Of a DNA stretch of 64,000 bases, positions 22,670-33,127 are shown in pieces. The DNA is from Isoetes taiwanensis (Eukaryota > Streptophyta > Lycopodiopsida > Isoetales > Isoetaceae): assembly GCA_021234155.1 (NCBI GenBank), contig JAJEKV010000016.1, positions 18,040,698-18,104,697 on the forward strand, written 5' to 3'. The translations under genes and the position numbers were made by a program. The notes below the pieces were generated by a model. It was given only the letters and a program-made list of their open reading frames with translations, ran no database searches and was not told the origin of the DNA. Position 1 is the first letter of the stretch; every line of letters starts with the position of its first letter.

Positions 22670-22980
22670 TGTTAGAATACACTTTTGAGAGGAAGGCGAG
22701 CGTGTATTCCTAATATTCGCCTTCCCTCAAAGCTAAGTGTATTCCTGAATACACTTTAAGCCTTAGAGGAAGACGAATGTGTATTCCGGAATACACTTCT
22801 ACTCCTCGGAGAAAATGTATTCCGGATGATTTCGCTTCTTCGAAGGCCGAAGAGTATTCGGAATACGCATTGCCTTCCCCTCAGTGTAAAGTGTATTCTT
22901 TAACACTACCGAGGAAAGTAATGTATTCCGAATACACTTTTCGAGGGAAGCGTAAATGTATTTCGAGGAATAAAATGGGC
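22670..22980. repeat. Array of GTATTC/GAATAC dyads, block 2
   Basis: Eight or more dyads lie near 22708, 22737, 22780, 22818, 22853, 22890, 22921 and 22956, spaced 29-43 bp, with consensus GTGTATTCCGGAATACAC. Spacers alternate CCTTCC and GGAAG blocks. Further single copies lie near 22484, 23210 and 23288. The block is in the non-coding divergent region between the two genes of transposon X, or in a 5' intron of the methyltransferase gene. Confidence 0.85.
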
Positions 22981-23639
22981 ACACACAAATGATTGTACCT
23001 TGTACTTTCTTACTCACCTCTCCATGTTTTCTCATGTGAATCGAGATACAGGTCTCTGAATAATAAACGTATACCGGGCTACTTAATTTGAGCTCGAGAC
23101 TGAATATCATGGCCAAGGCCGAAATTTCCTTTTAAAGGTGTCCATTCCGCCTTGCTTTCGTTTTCTATGTGAAGTGGAATACGTTTGGCCTTTCTTGTTT
23201 ACGCTCTAGTGTATTCGGGAATAGCTTTTAGTTTGCCTTTAAACTTAATTGTTGCAGGAAGTTCTACTTTTAGTAGGCGGGCTTGTATTCGAATAAGAAA
23301 AGCTCTGCAGCGGAGAGAAAACATTATCTAAACTCTACACCTTGTTTTTGCGCTTCTTAAGATGACAAACCCGCCAACAAACTTCCACCACCTTTCGTTG
23401 TCTCAAGCTCGTCCGTTCTCGAGGACACGCTTGGGACCAACGTCGTTCTTCCAAGACCGGAATTCTCCGACTCCTACCTCTCGCTTCATCGTTCTTGCTT
23501 CTCAAGACACACCGAGTCCAAAGACGTAACGTACTTCCACCACCCTTCCAACCGTCACCAAGTCCCTGTAGAAAGACACAGCGCATCTCCTTCCAAAGAA
23601 TCACCACTAGTTCCTGAGCGGGCTGCCACCACCCTTTGC

Positions 23640-26600
23640 TCCATCCCCTGGACTGCCGCGAAGCTCCACAACAAAGGGTGCTCAAGAACAAGCTACCCCC
23701 CCCTTTTGTAGTTTCGCCTCCTTCGTGCAAACATACAAGGAACACAGAAAACACAGAAGACTGTGAGATTCACTACAATTTCTCTCACCAGGACTTCACT
23801 ACAAATGAGGACGAAGCTCCAGCATGCACTCCTCTTCACACAACAAGGGTTGTGACACATGGATTTGCAGTAATTCCAAATCGCTCTAAAGGAGATGTTT
23901 GCAAGAACTCCTTTTCAAGATGGTACAAGAACAAATGATGCCACAACCTCTTATGGGCCATCACCACCCTTTAACACTGTACCCCCCCTATTATTCCGGA
24001 ACAACTTCACGTGGTCTGTTTTCCTCTACAAGCACACCACTCAGGACAGAGGAAGTCACCCCCAGAGTAGAAGTTTCATCAGAAGATGAAGACACCAACG
24101 AGGAACAAAGAGATTACATGTTCTCAAGCCAATCTTCAAAGAAATTCAAGGTGGATTTTGGTTTGAGGGCTTGCTCCTCTGCAAGAAGAAGAAATCTTAT
24201 GGATGAACAGAAAATGAGGAGACTTTTGAGAACTAAATGCTGCTCATTGGGTTGCATCAACAGACTTAACATGGCTAAATTACGAGCAGTTAGAGACAAC
24301 TACAGTTCCATGACATTGGCAGACCAGAATGCCTACTTAGCTTATCATGTAAGACCAGGACCGCAATACCTTCTTGCACTACATTAACCGTCCAAGAAGT
24401 TTGCCGAAATGTTTTATGGTTGTCCACCGCTTTAGGGTCCACAAGAATGTCTAGAATACACAAAAGATCGGACAAAAATCCAAAGAATCGATGATCATTG
24501 TGGACCAAGAAGAGTTGTAACCATGCATGCCCTTGTTCTTGTGTCTGGATGGAGAAATATTTTAGAGAAACATGTGAGAAGCTACCTAACAAAACATGTA
24601 TCATTTAACCGATAACATCACCAAAAAGATGTTTTTAATGAGTACAAAGAGACTTGCACTCAGCCAAAGACATCTCTTACTCACACTTCACCGGTATCAG
24701 GAAAAGTGAATTCGACCTTGTGAAAATTCCTAGAAAACATAGAATGTCTGTTTTGCTCGAGGTGTGCGTAATTAAAGAGTCAACGAAACCGCAAAAGACA
24801 GAGGTCGAAAGAAGTAAGTTCATGTTCTCCAATCTCTCACTTGTTTTAGAGAAAATGCTTTGACCTGATTTCTTCTACGATATTGTGCAACGTAACCTTG
24901 CTGGACATCGTGAACAACAAGCGTGAGAGAGAAGAAAGCTTGCCAAGCATAGAAAAAAAGCTCTTGAACGCCCAATCGCAATACATGTCTTTGTGATTGA
25001 TGGAATGGACCAAAAAACAACTCTACCACATTTCTTGAACATTCCTAAAGATGTGCCGGAGGAATGTTTTGTTAAGGTCCACCTTGTAGGAGCTATGGGT
25101 CTTCAAAGGAAGTCTAAGGTGCAAAGTTTTTTTGACGATCCAAACTTGCATGGTGACCCCAACCTCACAATTACAATTCTTAACAAGGTCCTGTGGCGAA
25201 AGCAAGAGCAATTACCACCGTGCTTTATCGCAAACTTGACAATACTACAAGGGAGAACAAGAATCAAACACTCTTTATGTCTCGTGCCATGTTAGTGGAG
25301 CTAGGGATCTTTAGAAAAGTGAAGCTTTCGGTTTTCTTACTTGTAGGCCACACTCATGATCGATTGACCAAATGTTCAAGAGATTTTTACGTGCGCCTTA
25401 GAAGGAAGAAGGCTTTCTGTCTTCCTTCTTTAGTCCGAATTATTGAAGATTCTTACACTCCTACTCCAAATCGGTCGATCTTCTTAAAGAGACCGCTGAT
25501 TTCGGAGAGTTTGTTTTCTCTCAACGCTCAAACAGAGAACAAGCCGTGAACAAGTTGAATGATCTCACCTTTCAACATCATATCAAGTTCTACTTGAAGG
25601 ATGGCCAAAGCTTCTTCTGAGGGGAAGAAGTATACCACAACTAAGGACTGGAGTCCGCCGAGGGATTACGCTTCCTTAAATATATTCCGTGACACTTCCT
25701 TCATAGAACGTCTTGAGCAACTTCCTCTCAAAAATCCTAAGGAGTCCAAGCAGAAGAAAAAGTACCCCGAAGTCATCCTTAAAAGCCATTGAAAATGGAA
25801 TTTCCTCAGTTTTAAGTACTTCTTAGAAGAAGATCGGATGTGGTGGAGTAATTTCTTTCTCGAACGTAAAATTGTTGTACAAAACATAGCTCTAAGACAG
25901 CTTGCAAGAACCGCTTTCAATGGCCTAACACCTTCCATCAACCCAAAGACCAAGCAGGTCAAAGCAAAGGCTACATTTGCACCTCGAAGTAGAAGACGAG
26001 GAGGACCGAGTCATGTACCTCGGACCAAGACGCAGAATGAGCCCCAAGGTAATATCACGTAAATTACCAAAGGTATGCTAATTGCTCTTCCGAACCGAGG
26101 AGGATGACAAAGGTCGACCGCTCGATAGTAAAAGTGCTTGACACAGTCAAGGAGGAAGGCTTAGTCACTAAACTCAAGATTCATTGGCTTGCAACACGCT
26201 CAGAAAATGCTTTTGAAGGTAGATATGAGTTAGAAATGAGAAGCCAAGGAAAAGGGAGAAAGTCCAAGAAGGTGGGTTGTAGGGACGAGCTGAACCTTAA
26301 TGACGTGACTATATTGTGCTATGATTTTAAATTGAAATCTGACAATCGTCTCACTTTAAGACTATCAATTTGCTTAAAAAAGCTTGTAATTATGAAGAAG
26401 ATGATGAAGAAGGTGGTGACAATGCTTCACCGTCTGTTGATAGTGATGAGGAAGATAACTCAAGCACTTCCTCGAGTGACAATGAAAGAAGTGAAGGTGA
26501 TGACGATGGCATAAATGAATATGAGGACGTCCTGGATCCCTCTCTCATCACTCCTCACACTTTTGCACATAACCGAAGTCTTAGAAAAGATCAGAATTTT

Positions 26601-26695
26601 GATGTGAATATGAAGATTCTATCTTCAAATTTTGAGAATACTACAGTTTCAATTACTTTTACTTCAATTTTTGTTAAATATTTTATCCTCTGAAA
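23640..26695 (+). pseudogene. RNase-H-fold (DDE-type) transposase relic of transposon X
   Basis: The product would cut and join the transposon ends. Frames in order: 23899-24387 with an acidic segment and a Cys-rich pattern RTKCCSLGCINRLN...LRAVRDNYSSMTLADQNAYL; a middle part near 24380-24610; 24993-25295 with FVIDGMDQKTTLPHF and DPNLTITILNKVL; 25193-25549 with LDNTTRENKNQTLF, LVELGIFRKVKLS and LVGHTHD; 25601-26060 with TTKDWSPPRDY and a basic tail; then 26104-26695 with an LNLNDVTILCYDFKL region and a Ser/Asp/Glu-rich C-terminus. DGMDQ, DNT and GHTHD sites fit a DDE transposase resembling DUF7869 proteins (from memory). The residues after GHTHD (RLTKCSRDF) look degraded. At least five frame breaks make it inactive. 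No intron is needed. Confidence 0.72.
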
Positions 26696-26952
26696 TTAGA
26701 GTTTCTCTCTTAAAACATACTTTAAGAACATTCTTTTTGCTAAGAAAAGTGACACTTTAAAAAAGTCAATTCCTTCGTTGCAAAAAAAATTTAGTCATTT
26801 CGGGGGGGGTCAAAATAGAATTTCATGCATCTTTTTTTTTTTTAACCTCATTTTACCCCCTTTTTCGTAAAAAAAAAGGGAATCTTTGCGGAATATTCCT
26901 TTTGCTCTCGTTTCAATGATTTGCTCCCGTTTAATACGCAACTTTGTTAATC

Positions 26953-28960
26953 CTGCATTTTAAAAGTTTTTAACATATTAGTAATATGTGTTTGTTGACT
27001 TAAGAGTAAAGTCTTGTTTGTCCTGTCCCTGCAGACTTCAATTCCAAGAAACCTCTTCAGTTCTCCTAAATCAGTCATTTGAAATCTTTTACTCAAAATA
27101 TTCTTACAATGCAAAAGAATATTCTTGCCTTTCGCTACCATAATATTATCATCTACATATAGGGCAATCACACACCATTCATCTCCACTTCTAAATCTAT
27201 ATAGATTCCCATCACACAAAAACTTCTCAAATCCCTGTTCAAGCAAATAGCCATCCATACATTTGTACCATTCTCTAGGAGCCTGTTTTAACCCATACAC
27301 AGCTCGATTCAACTTCCAAACTTTACCTTCAATTTTGTCAAATCCTGGAGCTGGTTTTAGATAGATTTCTTCTTCCAATTTAGCATTTAAAAATGCTGTA
27401 CTGACATCCATATGATGAATCTCTAAGTCTTCAGAATTTGCAATAGCTAACAACATTCGAAGACTATTAATCTTTACTAATGGAGAAAATGTTTCATCAA
27501 AGTCTTGACCTTGCTTTTGAGTGAATCCTTGAGCAACAAGTCTAGCTTTGTATTTTCTGGATTTCCCATCAGCTCCAAGTTTAATTCTGTATATCCATTT
27601 GCTTCCTACAACATTTTTACTTTCAGGTCTGTCCACAAGTATATAAGTATTAGTTCTATGAAATGAGTTCATCTCATCTTCCATAGCTTTCCTCCAGTCA
27701 TCTTTATTTTTTCCACTTATAGCCTCATTATAACTTTTTGGAGCCTCTTCATTTTCTAGCACTAGAATATCAAATACTGTGTTTATTTCCCCCTCACTTT
27801 CCAGCAATCTTTTACTTCTGCCATGAACATCCCTTCCAAATAATGCAATATCCTTATTTTCATCCTCAGAGCATCCGTGCTTCCGGTTCTTCTTTTCCTT
27901 TTTGGTTTTTCCACTATTTCTTCATGTATATGTTGAGTATCTTCTGCAGGTTTTTCAGTCCCATTTGCAGGTTCTTCTACTTGTTCTACCTCATCATCAT
28001 CATCACTAAAGTCTGCAACTTTAGTCTGACCATCTACACTAGTATTTCCTTCAAGTTTAATTGACTCTTCATGCAGACTATTAGTTTCCTTTTGATTATT
28101 CATAGCTTCCTTGCCATCTCGTATTTACTTACTTAGGAATAGTTACAGAAAACCCATTTTCTCGGAAAATACCACATCTCTTGCTAATAATTATTTTCTT
28201 TTGAGCTGGATTGTATAATCTATATCCCTTTGAATTTTCATCATAGCCTACCAGATAGCAGATATAAGATCGATCATCAAGCTTTTTCCTTAATTCTTCT
28301 GGAACCTGTGCAAAAGCCAAACAACCATAAGTTCTAAATTTTTCAAAAGATGGTGCCTTACCTGACCATAGCATTTCAGGTATGGCTCCATTTATGCTCA
28401 TTGAAGGCAACCTGTTTTGAATAAACACTGCAGTTTTCAGTGCCTCATCCCATACAAAATTTGGCAATCCTGAATACTTCAACATAGATCTGACTGCATT
28501 TAATAAGGTTCTATTTTTTTTTTTTTCGCCACTCCATTCTCAACGGGAGAATACCGACATGTAAGTTGTCTTTTAATACCTTTGGATGCACAGAACCATT
28601 TAAATTCATCTGACAGATATTCACCACCTCTGTCAGATCTGATACATTTGATCTTTGCTCCAGTTTCCAACTCTACATCAAAGAACAAAAATTTTAAAAG
28701 CATCTAGAGTTTGATCTTTTGATTTCAATAAATAGCAATTAGCTCTTCTACTGAAATCATCAATAAAAGTCATAAAATACTTGTAACCGTGGATATACTA
28801 GTTACATTTATAGGCCCACACAAATGCAGGTGAATTAACTCCAAAATTCTTTTTGACCTGTGTTTTGACTTCTTAAAGATTTGTCTAGTCTCCGCTTTCC
28901 AAGCATCTGAAAGACAAATTTTCTCTTCCTTATTTGAAGTCATGGTGATCAACCCTCTCT
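26953..28960 (-). pseudogene. Copia B pol: RT N-terminal part and integrase
   Basis: RT resumes with ...THITNMLKTFKMQD next to the right end of X and runs back through ALYVDDNIMVAKG (near 27150), MDVSTAFLNAKLEEEIYLKP and EAISGKNKDDWRKAMEDEM (26947-27807). Integrase pieces are 28129-28485 (SGLPNFVWDEALKTAVFIQN...YGCLAFAQVPEELRKKLDDR), 28500-28703 (CIRSDRGGEYLS, ENGVAKKKK) and 28770-28952. The first integrase Asp is lost: LIHLHLCGPINV stands where A has LVHTDLCGPINV. A 13-T run near 28516 breaks the frame between the second Asp and what follows, and further stops lie between fragments. Confidence 0.9.
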
Positions 28961-30494
28961 TTTCGAAGCATCAAGATTCTTGAAATTTGTATGTCCAAGC
29001 CTAGTATGCCAAACTTGTTTGGAAGTACATTCAATGGAATTTAGACATGGAACATGACCAGTATGGAAAACCAAACAAGTTACCAACACGCCCGCCAACG
29101 AACTTGATTTCATTATCATGAAAAATAGTACATTCCAGTTTTCAAATACAACTTTGTAACCAAGATCAACAAGTTGACTTCATCAAATCAAATTTCTTAC
29201 TAGTCCAGAACACACAACACATCTTTGAGTTTAACAGGTTTCCCTTGTAAATCAAAGATTTCTAAAACACCAACATCCTTAATCTGGGCGCACTCCACCA
29301 TCTCCCAACCGTACATGCCCAACTTTCTTTACACAATTCCAAGCGATTTGGCTTGAAGACTACACTTTTTTTCTCGCTCTGAATCTATCACACAAAAATT
29401 GTCATCCAAGGATTTTGAAGCAAGAACATTATTTGAGACATGATTACACGTTACCTCAAAAAATTTCATCTCCACCGCTAGCTTCTTCAATACTTTCCTC
29501 TTTTTACCAGATTCATACTTGGTTGAAACCTCCCTCTCCCCTCCTCCAGGTTCACGACCTCTCCCTCTTCCGGATGAAGATTTAGGACTTGGACATTCTC
29601 AAGCCAAATGTCCTTTACCATCACGCTTAAAACACTTGAACACCTTGCCCTCAAAGTACAATTTGCTTTTAAATGACCATACCTCTTACATTTAAAACAT
29701 GGCCCTATTTTATCTTTTGCTTGATTTCCTGAAGTACTTACACCCTTTTAAACTTCCCAATCGAATAGTACTTACGGTGATTGCTCTTCATCATCAAAAC
29801 CCTTCGAGTCCGTTTCAAACTCGTTTGAATCATTTTTTACAAACATGCTCTTTGCTAGTAGCCACATTCCTAATTAGTGTAGCTAAATGAGAATTATGAG
29901 AAAACCCGACTTGGCTAAGTACGTAATTTGATTTTGATCATTCACAATAGATCCTCGCACCTTCTAAGTCGCAATTATGGACTCAAATTTCTCCATAAAC
30001 TCGCTTATATTGTCTTTTTCAAACAACTTAAGTCTTCTAAGTTGTTTTTCCAAAACATCTATCCGACGAACTCTTGATTTCAAAATGTTTAATCATATAT
30101 TCCCACATCTCCTTTGGTCATTTTACCTCTCAATTTTAATTTCAAAGCGCCTCCTACCTTGCTCATAATAATGGCTTGGGCCTCCATTATTTTAGTGGCA
30201 TCGCTTTGAATTGCAGCTACCTCCACCAACAACGATCCACCACCCGAAGCTTTCACCACCCGAACTTGCACTTGCACTCTCGGTGGGACCACCTCACGGA
30301 TTAGTACCTGCGCAGCACCCGGATCTAGCAGGGGATGCAGAAGTAGCCATGGCAAATGTACTGCCATCAATTAAGCCCCAAAGATTTTCAAACTTTAAAA
30401 CAGATTCAATTCCTTCTTTCCAAATTTGAAAACCAGTGTCACCTTTAAACACTTCAACAGTTGCTAGCAAATTGGCACCGAATCTGGTTGACAT
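28961..30494 (-). pseudogene. Copia B gag and protease relic
   Basis: Reading from 30494 the gag N-terminus is STRFGANLLATVEVFKGDTGFQIWKEGIESVLKFENLWGLIDG, matching A (32435). It continues with LKLRGKMTK..., KLFEKDNISEFMEKF near 29970-30030, then a CFKCKRYGHLKANC knuckle near 29660-29705 and a second damaged knuckle near 29600-29650. Protease and pre-integrase sequence (28961-29560) is recognisable only by alignment to A and is full of stops. No frame longer than about 90 codons survives. Confidence 0.82.
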
Positions 30495-30508
30495 CCTGAG
30501 TCACCTTA

Positions 30509-30520
30509 GCTCTGATACCA
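30509..30520 (-). promoter_or_regulatory. Primer-binding site of copia B (initiator tRNA-Met)
   Basis: On the minus strand TGGTATCAGAGC follows the 5' LTR end by one base. It is complementary to the 3' end of plant initiator methionine tRNA, the usual copia primer. Confidence 0.9.
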
Positions 30521-30521
30521 C

Positions 30522-31146
30522 TGTAGAAATTGTTCCAGAAATAGTCAGTATAACAATAGCTTTATTCACCAAATTTGCTAGACAACTTTATAAACAAGGC
30601 TTATAAAAGCTTAGATTCATGGAGCCAAAATATGGTCACTCATCCATAAACCTTTTACAAAAAACTACAACTCCTGCGCTCAGCTCTCGACCTGTAAGCC
30701 CCCTTGTCTATCCATTCCTCCAGTATTTATCTCCATATTTACCTTCCAATTCGGGTGCATCCACTTGTCAAATTGTGCATCCCCTTCATATAGAAAGTTC
30801 TCCAACTTGCCTAAAAATCAGGAGTAGATAGACTTGCCTTCCTTAAAATTCGGCCCTAGTTGACTTTGACTTTGACTGGTCAACACAAACCCTAAGTGGC
30901 GGGCAGGGGGTGTCTGTGTGTTTCTAGCGAGCCCAGCAACACCCGGGTAGGGGGTGCCCGCCACTTTGACTTTGACCCGCCACCTTTGACTTTGACTTTG
31001 ACCTACTGCCACTGCTTCTCATAGGTCTTTCCAAAGCTTTGTATAACATGACACCATTTAACATGTCACTGCTCTAATCTACTGCCACTGCTTCTCATAG
31101 ATTAGAATAGAATATCACTCACAATTATTACATGACAACTACAACA
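30522..31146 (-). repeat. 5' LTR of copia B
   Basis: 625 bp, TG...CA on the minus strand, paired with 17109-17732. It is flanked by the PBS on one side and ATCTT on the other. It carries the TTTGAC-repeat cluster near 30860-31005. Confidence 0.92.
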
Positions 31147-31151
31147 ATCTT

Positions 31152-31498
31152 ACCTTCATTTGGGCAGTCATATTTGAGATGTCCATATTGATTGCAGTTA
31201 TAGCAAGGTCCGAGTTTATCCTTGCTTGGTGCTCCACTTTTCTTTGCCTTCCCTGCATACAAGACTTCAGCAGTGTCATCATCATAATTCACATTTTTTT
31301 GTTCAAATTCAGTCCTTATCATCTGTATAGCATGCTCTTTAGACCTTGCCACATTTCTAATTAGAGTGGCCAGCTGATTATTATGAGACACAGATCTTGC
31401 AAGTGACAAGATCTGATATTGATCATTTAGGATTATCCCAGCTCCCTCCAGATCTGCTATTATAGAATCAAATTTTTCCAGAAATTCAGTCATGTGAT
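31152..31498 (-). pseudogene. Copia A gag, central part with first zinc knuckle
   Basis: This is the part of A's gag between copia B and the small retroposon insert. It encodes MTEFLEKFDSIIADLEGAG, LSLARSVSHNNQLATLIRNVARSKEH and the knuckle CYNCNQYGHLKYDC near 31165-31210. Copia gag proteins with two CCHC knuckles pack the RNA; the second knuckle is at 17055-17098, beyond B. The frame is open apart from the two insertions. Confidence 0.88.
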
Positions 31499-31973
31499 GG
31501 GGGGGAGAATAGAGGATGAGAACCATATGATTAATGACCCCATCTACTCTGAGACATCGGGGACGAGATATAGAATTATAAGGTGGGGGAACCAAATTCA
31601 GGGTGATGAAGAAGATGACGTAATCATTACGGATTTGATTTGGCGGGGCGCGATCCAAAGAATGACGACCGAACCGAGAAGTACACAAAGGAAAGAGGGC
31701 TTGTAATATGATCTCGTACAAAAGCGGGTCATATAGCCTCACACAAATTGCTCAGCCTAAAAGCTGATTGATAACGACAAGATCACCGCACGCCAAGAAG
31801 CCAGGTAAAGCGGGATGTTGGTATTAAAAGAAAAAAGTCAGCCTTCAGAAAAGGCTACATTATAACAGCGTGATATGCTAGTAGCACCCTTTTTAGGGAG
31901 CTCGCCCATGCTACACAAGTCCAGGGGCCTTACGACACAATGGACATTAATGTATTCTATTCTATTCTATTCT
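31499..31973 (+). mobile_element. 475-bp retroposon with (TTCTA)n tail inserted in gag A
   Basis: The gag frame is interrupted exactly between codons that are adjacent in copia B (KLFEKDN-I-SEF). The insert begins with a run of G and ends GACATTAATG followed by four TTCTA pentamers. A short ORF (31494-31706, ...VIITDLIWRGAIQRMTTEPRS) may be the end of a LINE protein, unidentified. No target-site duplication is evident; at most two or three bases are ambiguous. The same tail type ends the minus-strand fragment at 4312-4550. Confidence 0.65.
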
Positions 31974-32435
31974 ATTATCCTTCTCAAATAACTTCAACTT
32001 TCTAAGCTGTTTTTCCAGCATATCAATTTGTGATGAGGTTTTAATTTCATACTGACTTATCATATAATCCCACATTTGCTTTGGACTTAAACCTCTCAGC
32101 TTCAGTTTAATGGCTGCACCAACTTTGCTTGTTATAATGGCTTGTGCTTCCATTACCTTGAACTCATCATCATGATCAGTACTTACAGTAACTCTTGTAT
32201 TTGATGGAGCAGCATTACCTCCTCCTTCTACTGAAGCCTCACTCGTCTCCCCTGCAGCAGAATGGCTGGATCTTAGTATTGTAGATGTTCTCCTTGTGCT
32301 TCCTCCATCTATAAGATACCACAGATTCTCAAACTCAAGAACCTGTCTGATTCCTTGCTTCCAAATCTGGAATCCACTATCTCCTTTAAACACATCAATA
32401 GATGTTAGTAGATTTGCACCAAATCTAGTGGACAT
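31974..32435 (-). pseudogene. Copia A gag, N-terminal part
   Basis: The frame 31962-32435 starts MSTRFGANLLTSIDVFKGDSGFQIWKQGIRQVLEFENLWYLIDGG, which marks the gag N-terminus. It continues with a Ser/Gly-rich linker, VMEAQAIITSKVGAAIKLKLRG and SQIDMLEKQLRKLKLFEKDN, where the retroposon interrupts it. The start lies 12-26 bases downstream of the PBS, as expected. The frame is otherwise open, in line with the low LTR divergence. Confidence 0.9.
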
Positions 32436-32447
32436 TATTGCAATGCT

Positions 32448-32460
32448 GGCTCTGATACCA
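32448..32460 (-). promoter_or_regulatory. Primer-binding site of copia A (initiator tRNA-Met)
   Basis: Minus strand TGGTATCAGAGCC begins directly after the LTR end (one T between) and matches the initiator tRNA-Met primer sequence. Confidence 0.9.
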
Positions 32461-32461
32461 A

Positions 32462-33127
32462 TGAAGGAATTTTGTCAAGATATAAATATTGGCTAGGCCA
32501 AATAGATAGCAATCATTCAATCCTTCAATCTATTTATTTGAACTTAGCAATAGTCAAAGGCCCATATCGAATTTCACAATGCACCAATGTCAAGCATTTT
32601 ACTTTGAACCATTGAATTCGTCACTGTTCATTCAGTATTGAATATATTACTGTAGCATATTAGACTTAGGAATTTCGATAGCCCAAGCACAATCTGATCA
32701 CTTGTTCGGCACAGCAATTTCTCCAGATTAATGCTACAACAATGCTTCTTACGTTTTTCATAACAGATCCGGCTGATCAGCCAGACCTTTCTCCGTTGCC
32801 GAGATTATCCGGCTGCCTTGTCTTCACCTCATTCGACCGTTTTGGATATGCCATATATGGTCGTCTATTTCCAATATTGAACCTTAGCTCCAAATAAACA
32901 TATTAACTAGAACACCTTTGGTTTTTAACTTAAACCTTCAGCTTTGTCTTCAACTAAACTTGACTTCAACTTTAGGCATAAGCAACCTAGGTCTCAACAT
33001 TGGCTAGACCCATATCTCTCCTTGATCTCAATGCACCTAACTTTGCTCAGGCCTTTTTGTGAACTGTGTGATTGATTCACATGTACAGACTAACTGTCAA
33101 GTCCAGATAAGAAATATTACATGATCA
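32462..33127 (-). repeat. LTR shared by copia A (5') and A' (3')
   Basis: A 666-bp uninterrupted LTR, TGATCATG...CCTTCA on the minus strand. On its left lie A's PBS and gag; on its right lie the polypurine tract, RNase H and RT of a second copy. One LTR therefore serves two internal regions. It differs from the 3' LTR at about six transitions. Confidence 0.92.

Larger units (their letters stand above)
18510..26948. mobile_element. DNA transposon X with transposase and DNA methyltransferase genes
   Basis: An 8,439-bp insertion splits the RT of copia B and is flanked by AATC on each side (18506-18509 and 26949-26952). The homologous stretch of copia A (near 14350-14365) shows the uninterrupted order. 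The ends form imperfect terminal inverted repeats: AACA, then a GTTGC-like block, then ATTAAACGGGAG, and further in CAAAGATTCCCTTT, on both sides. It holds two divergently oriented relic genes: a methyltransferase on the minus strand (18866 to about 22260) and a transposase on the plus strand (about 23640-26695). I cannot place it in a named superfamily. Confidence 0.82.
17109..31146 (-). mobile_element. Ty1/copia element B inserted in copia A gag
   Basis: Two LTRs of 624 and 625 bp (17109-17732 and 30522-31146) in the same orientation flank a copia internal region. The element is bounded by ATCTT on each side. Minus-strand order is 5' LTR, PBS, gag, protease, integrase, RT (interrupted by transposon X), RNase H, PPT and 3' LTR. 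Without X the element would be about 5.6 kb. Its proteins resemble those of A but are much more damaged, with stops and frameshifts in every domain and the first catalytic Asp of integrase replaced. Confidence 0.93.

Noticed and set aside
20399-22980. Regularly spaced dyads as a CRISPR array
   Set aside because: The repeats are short, variable palindromes, spacers are related to each other, and the setting is a eukaryotic intron and promoter; no cas genes.
24114-24604. Minus-strand ORFs inside the transposase region
   Set aside because: They overlap the plus-strand transposase motifs and lack any domain.
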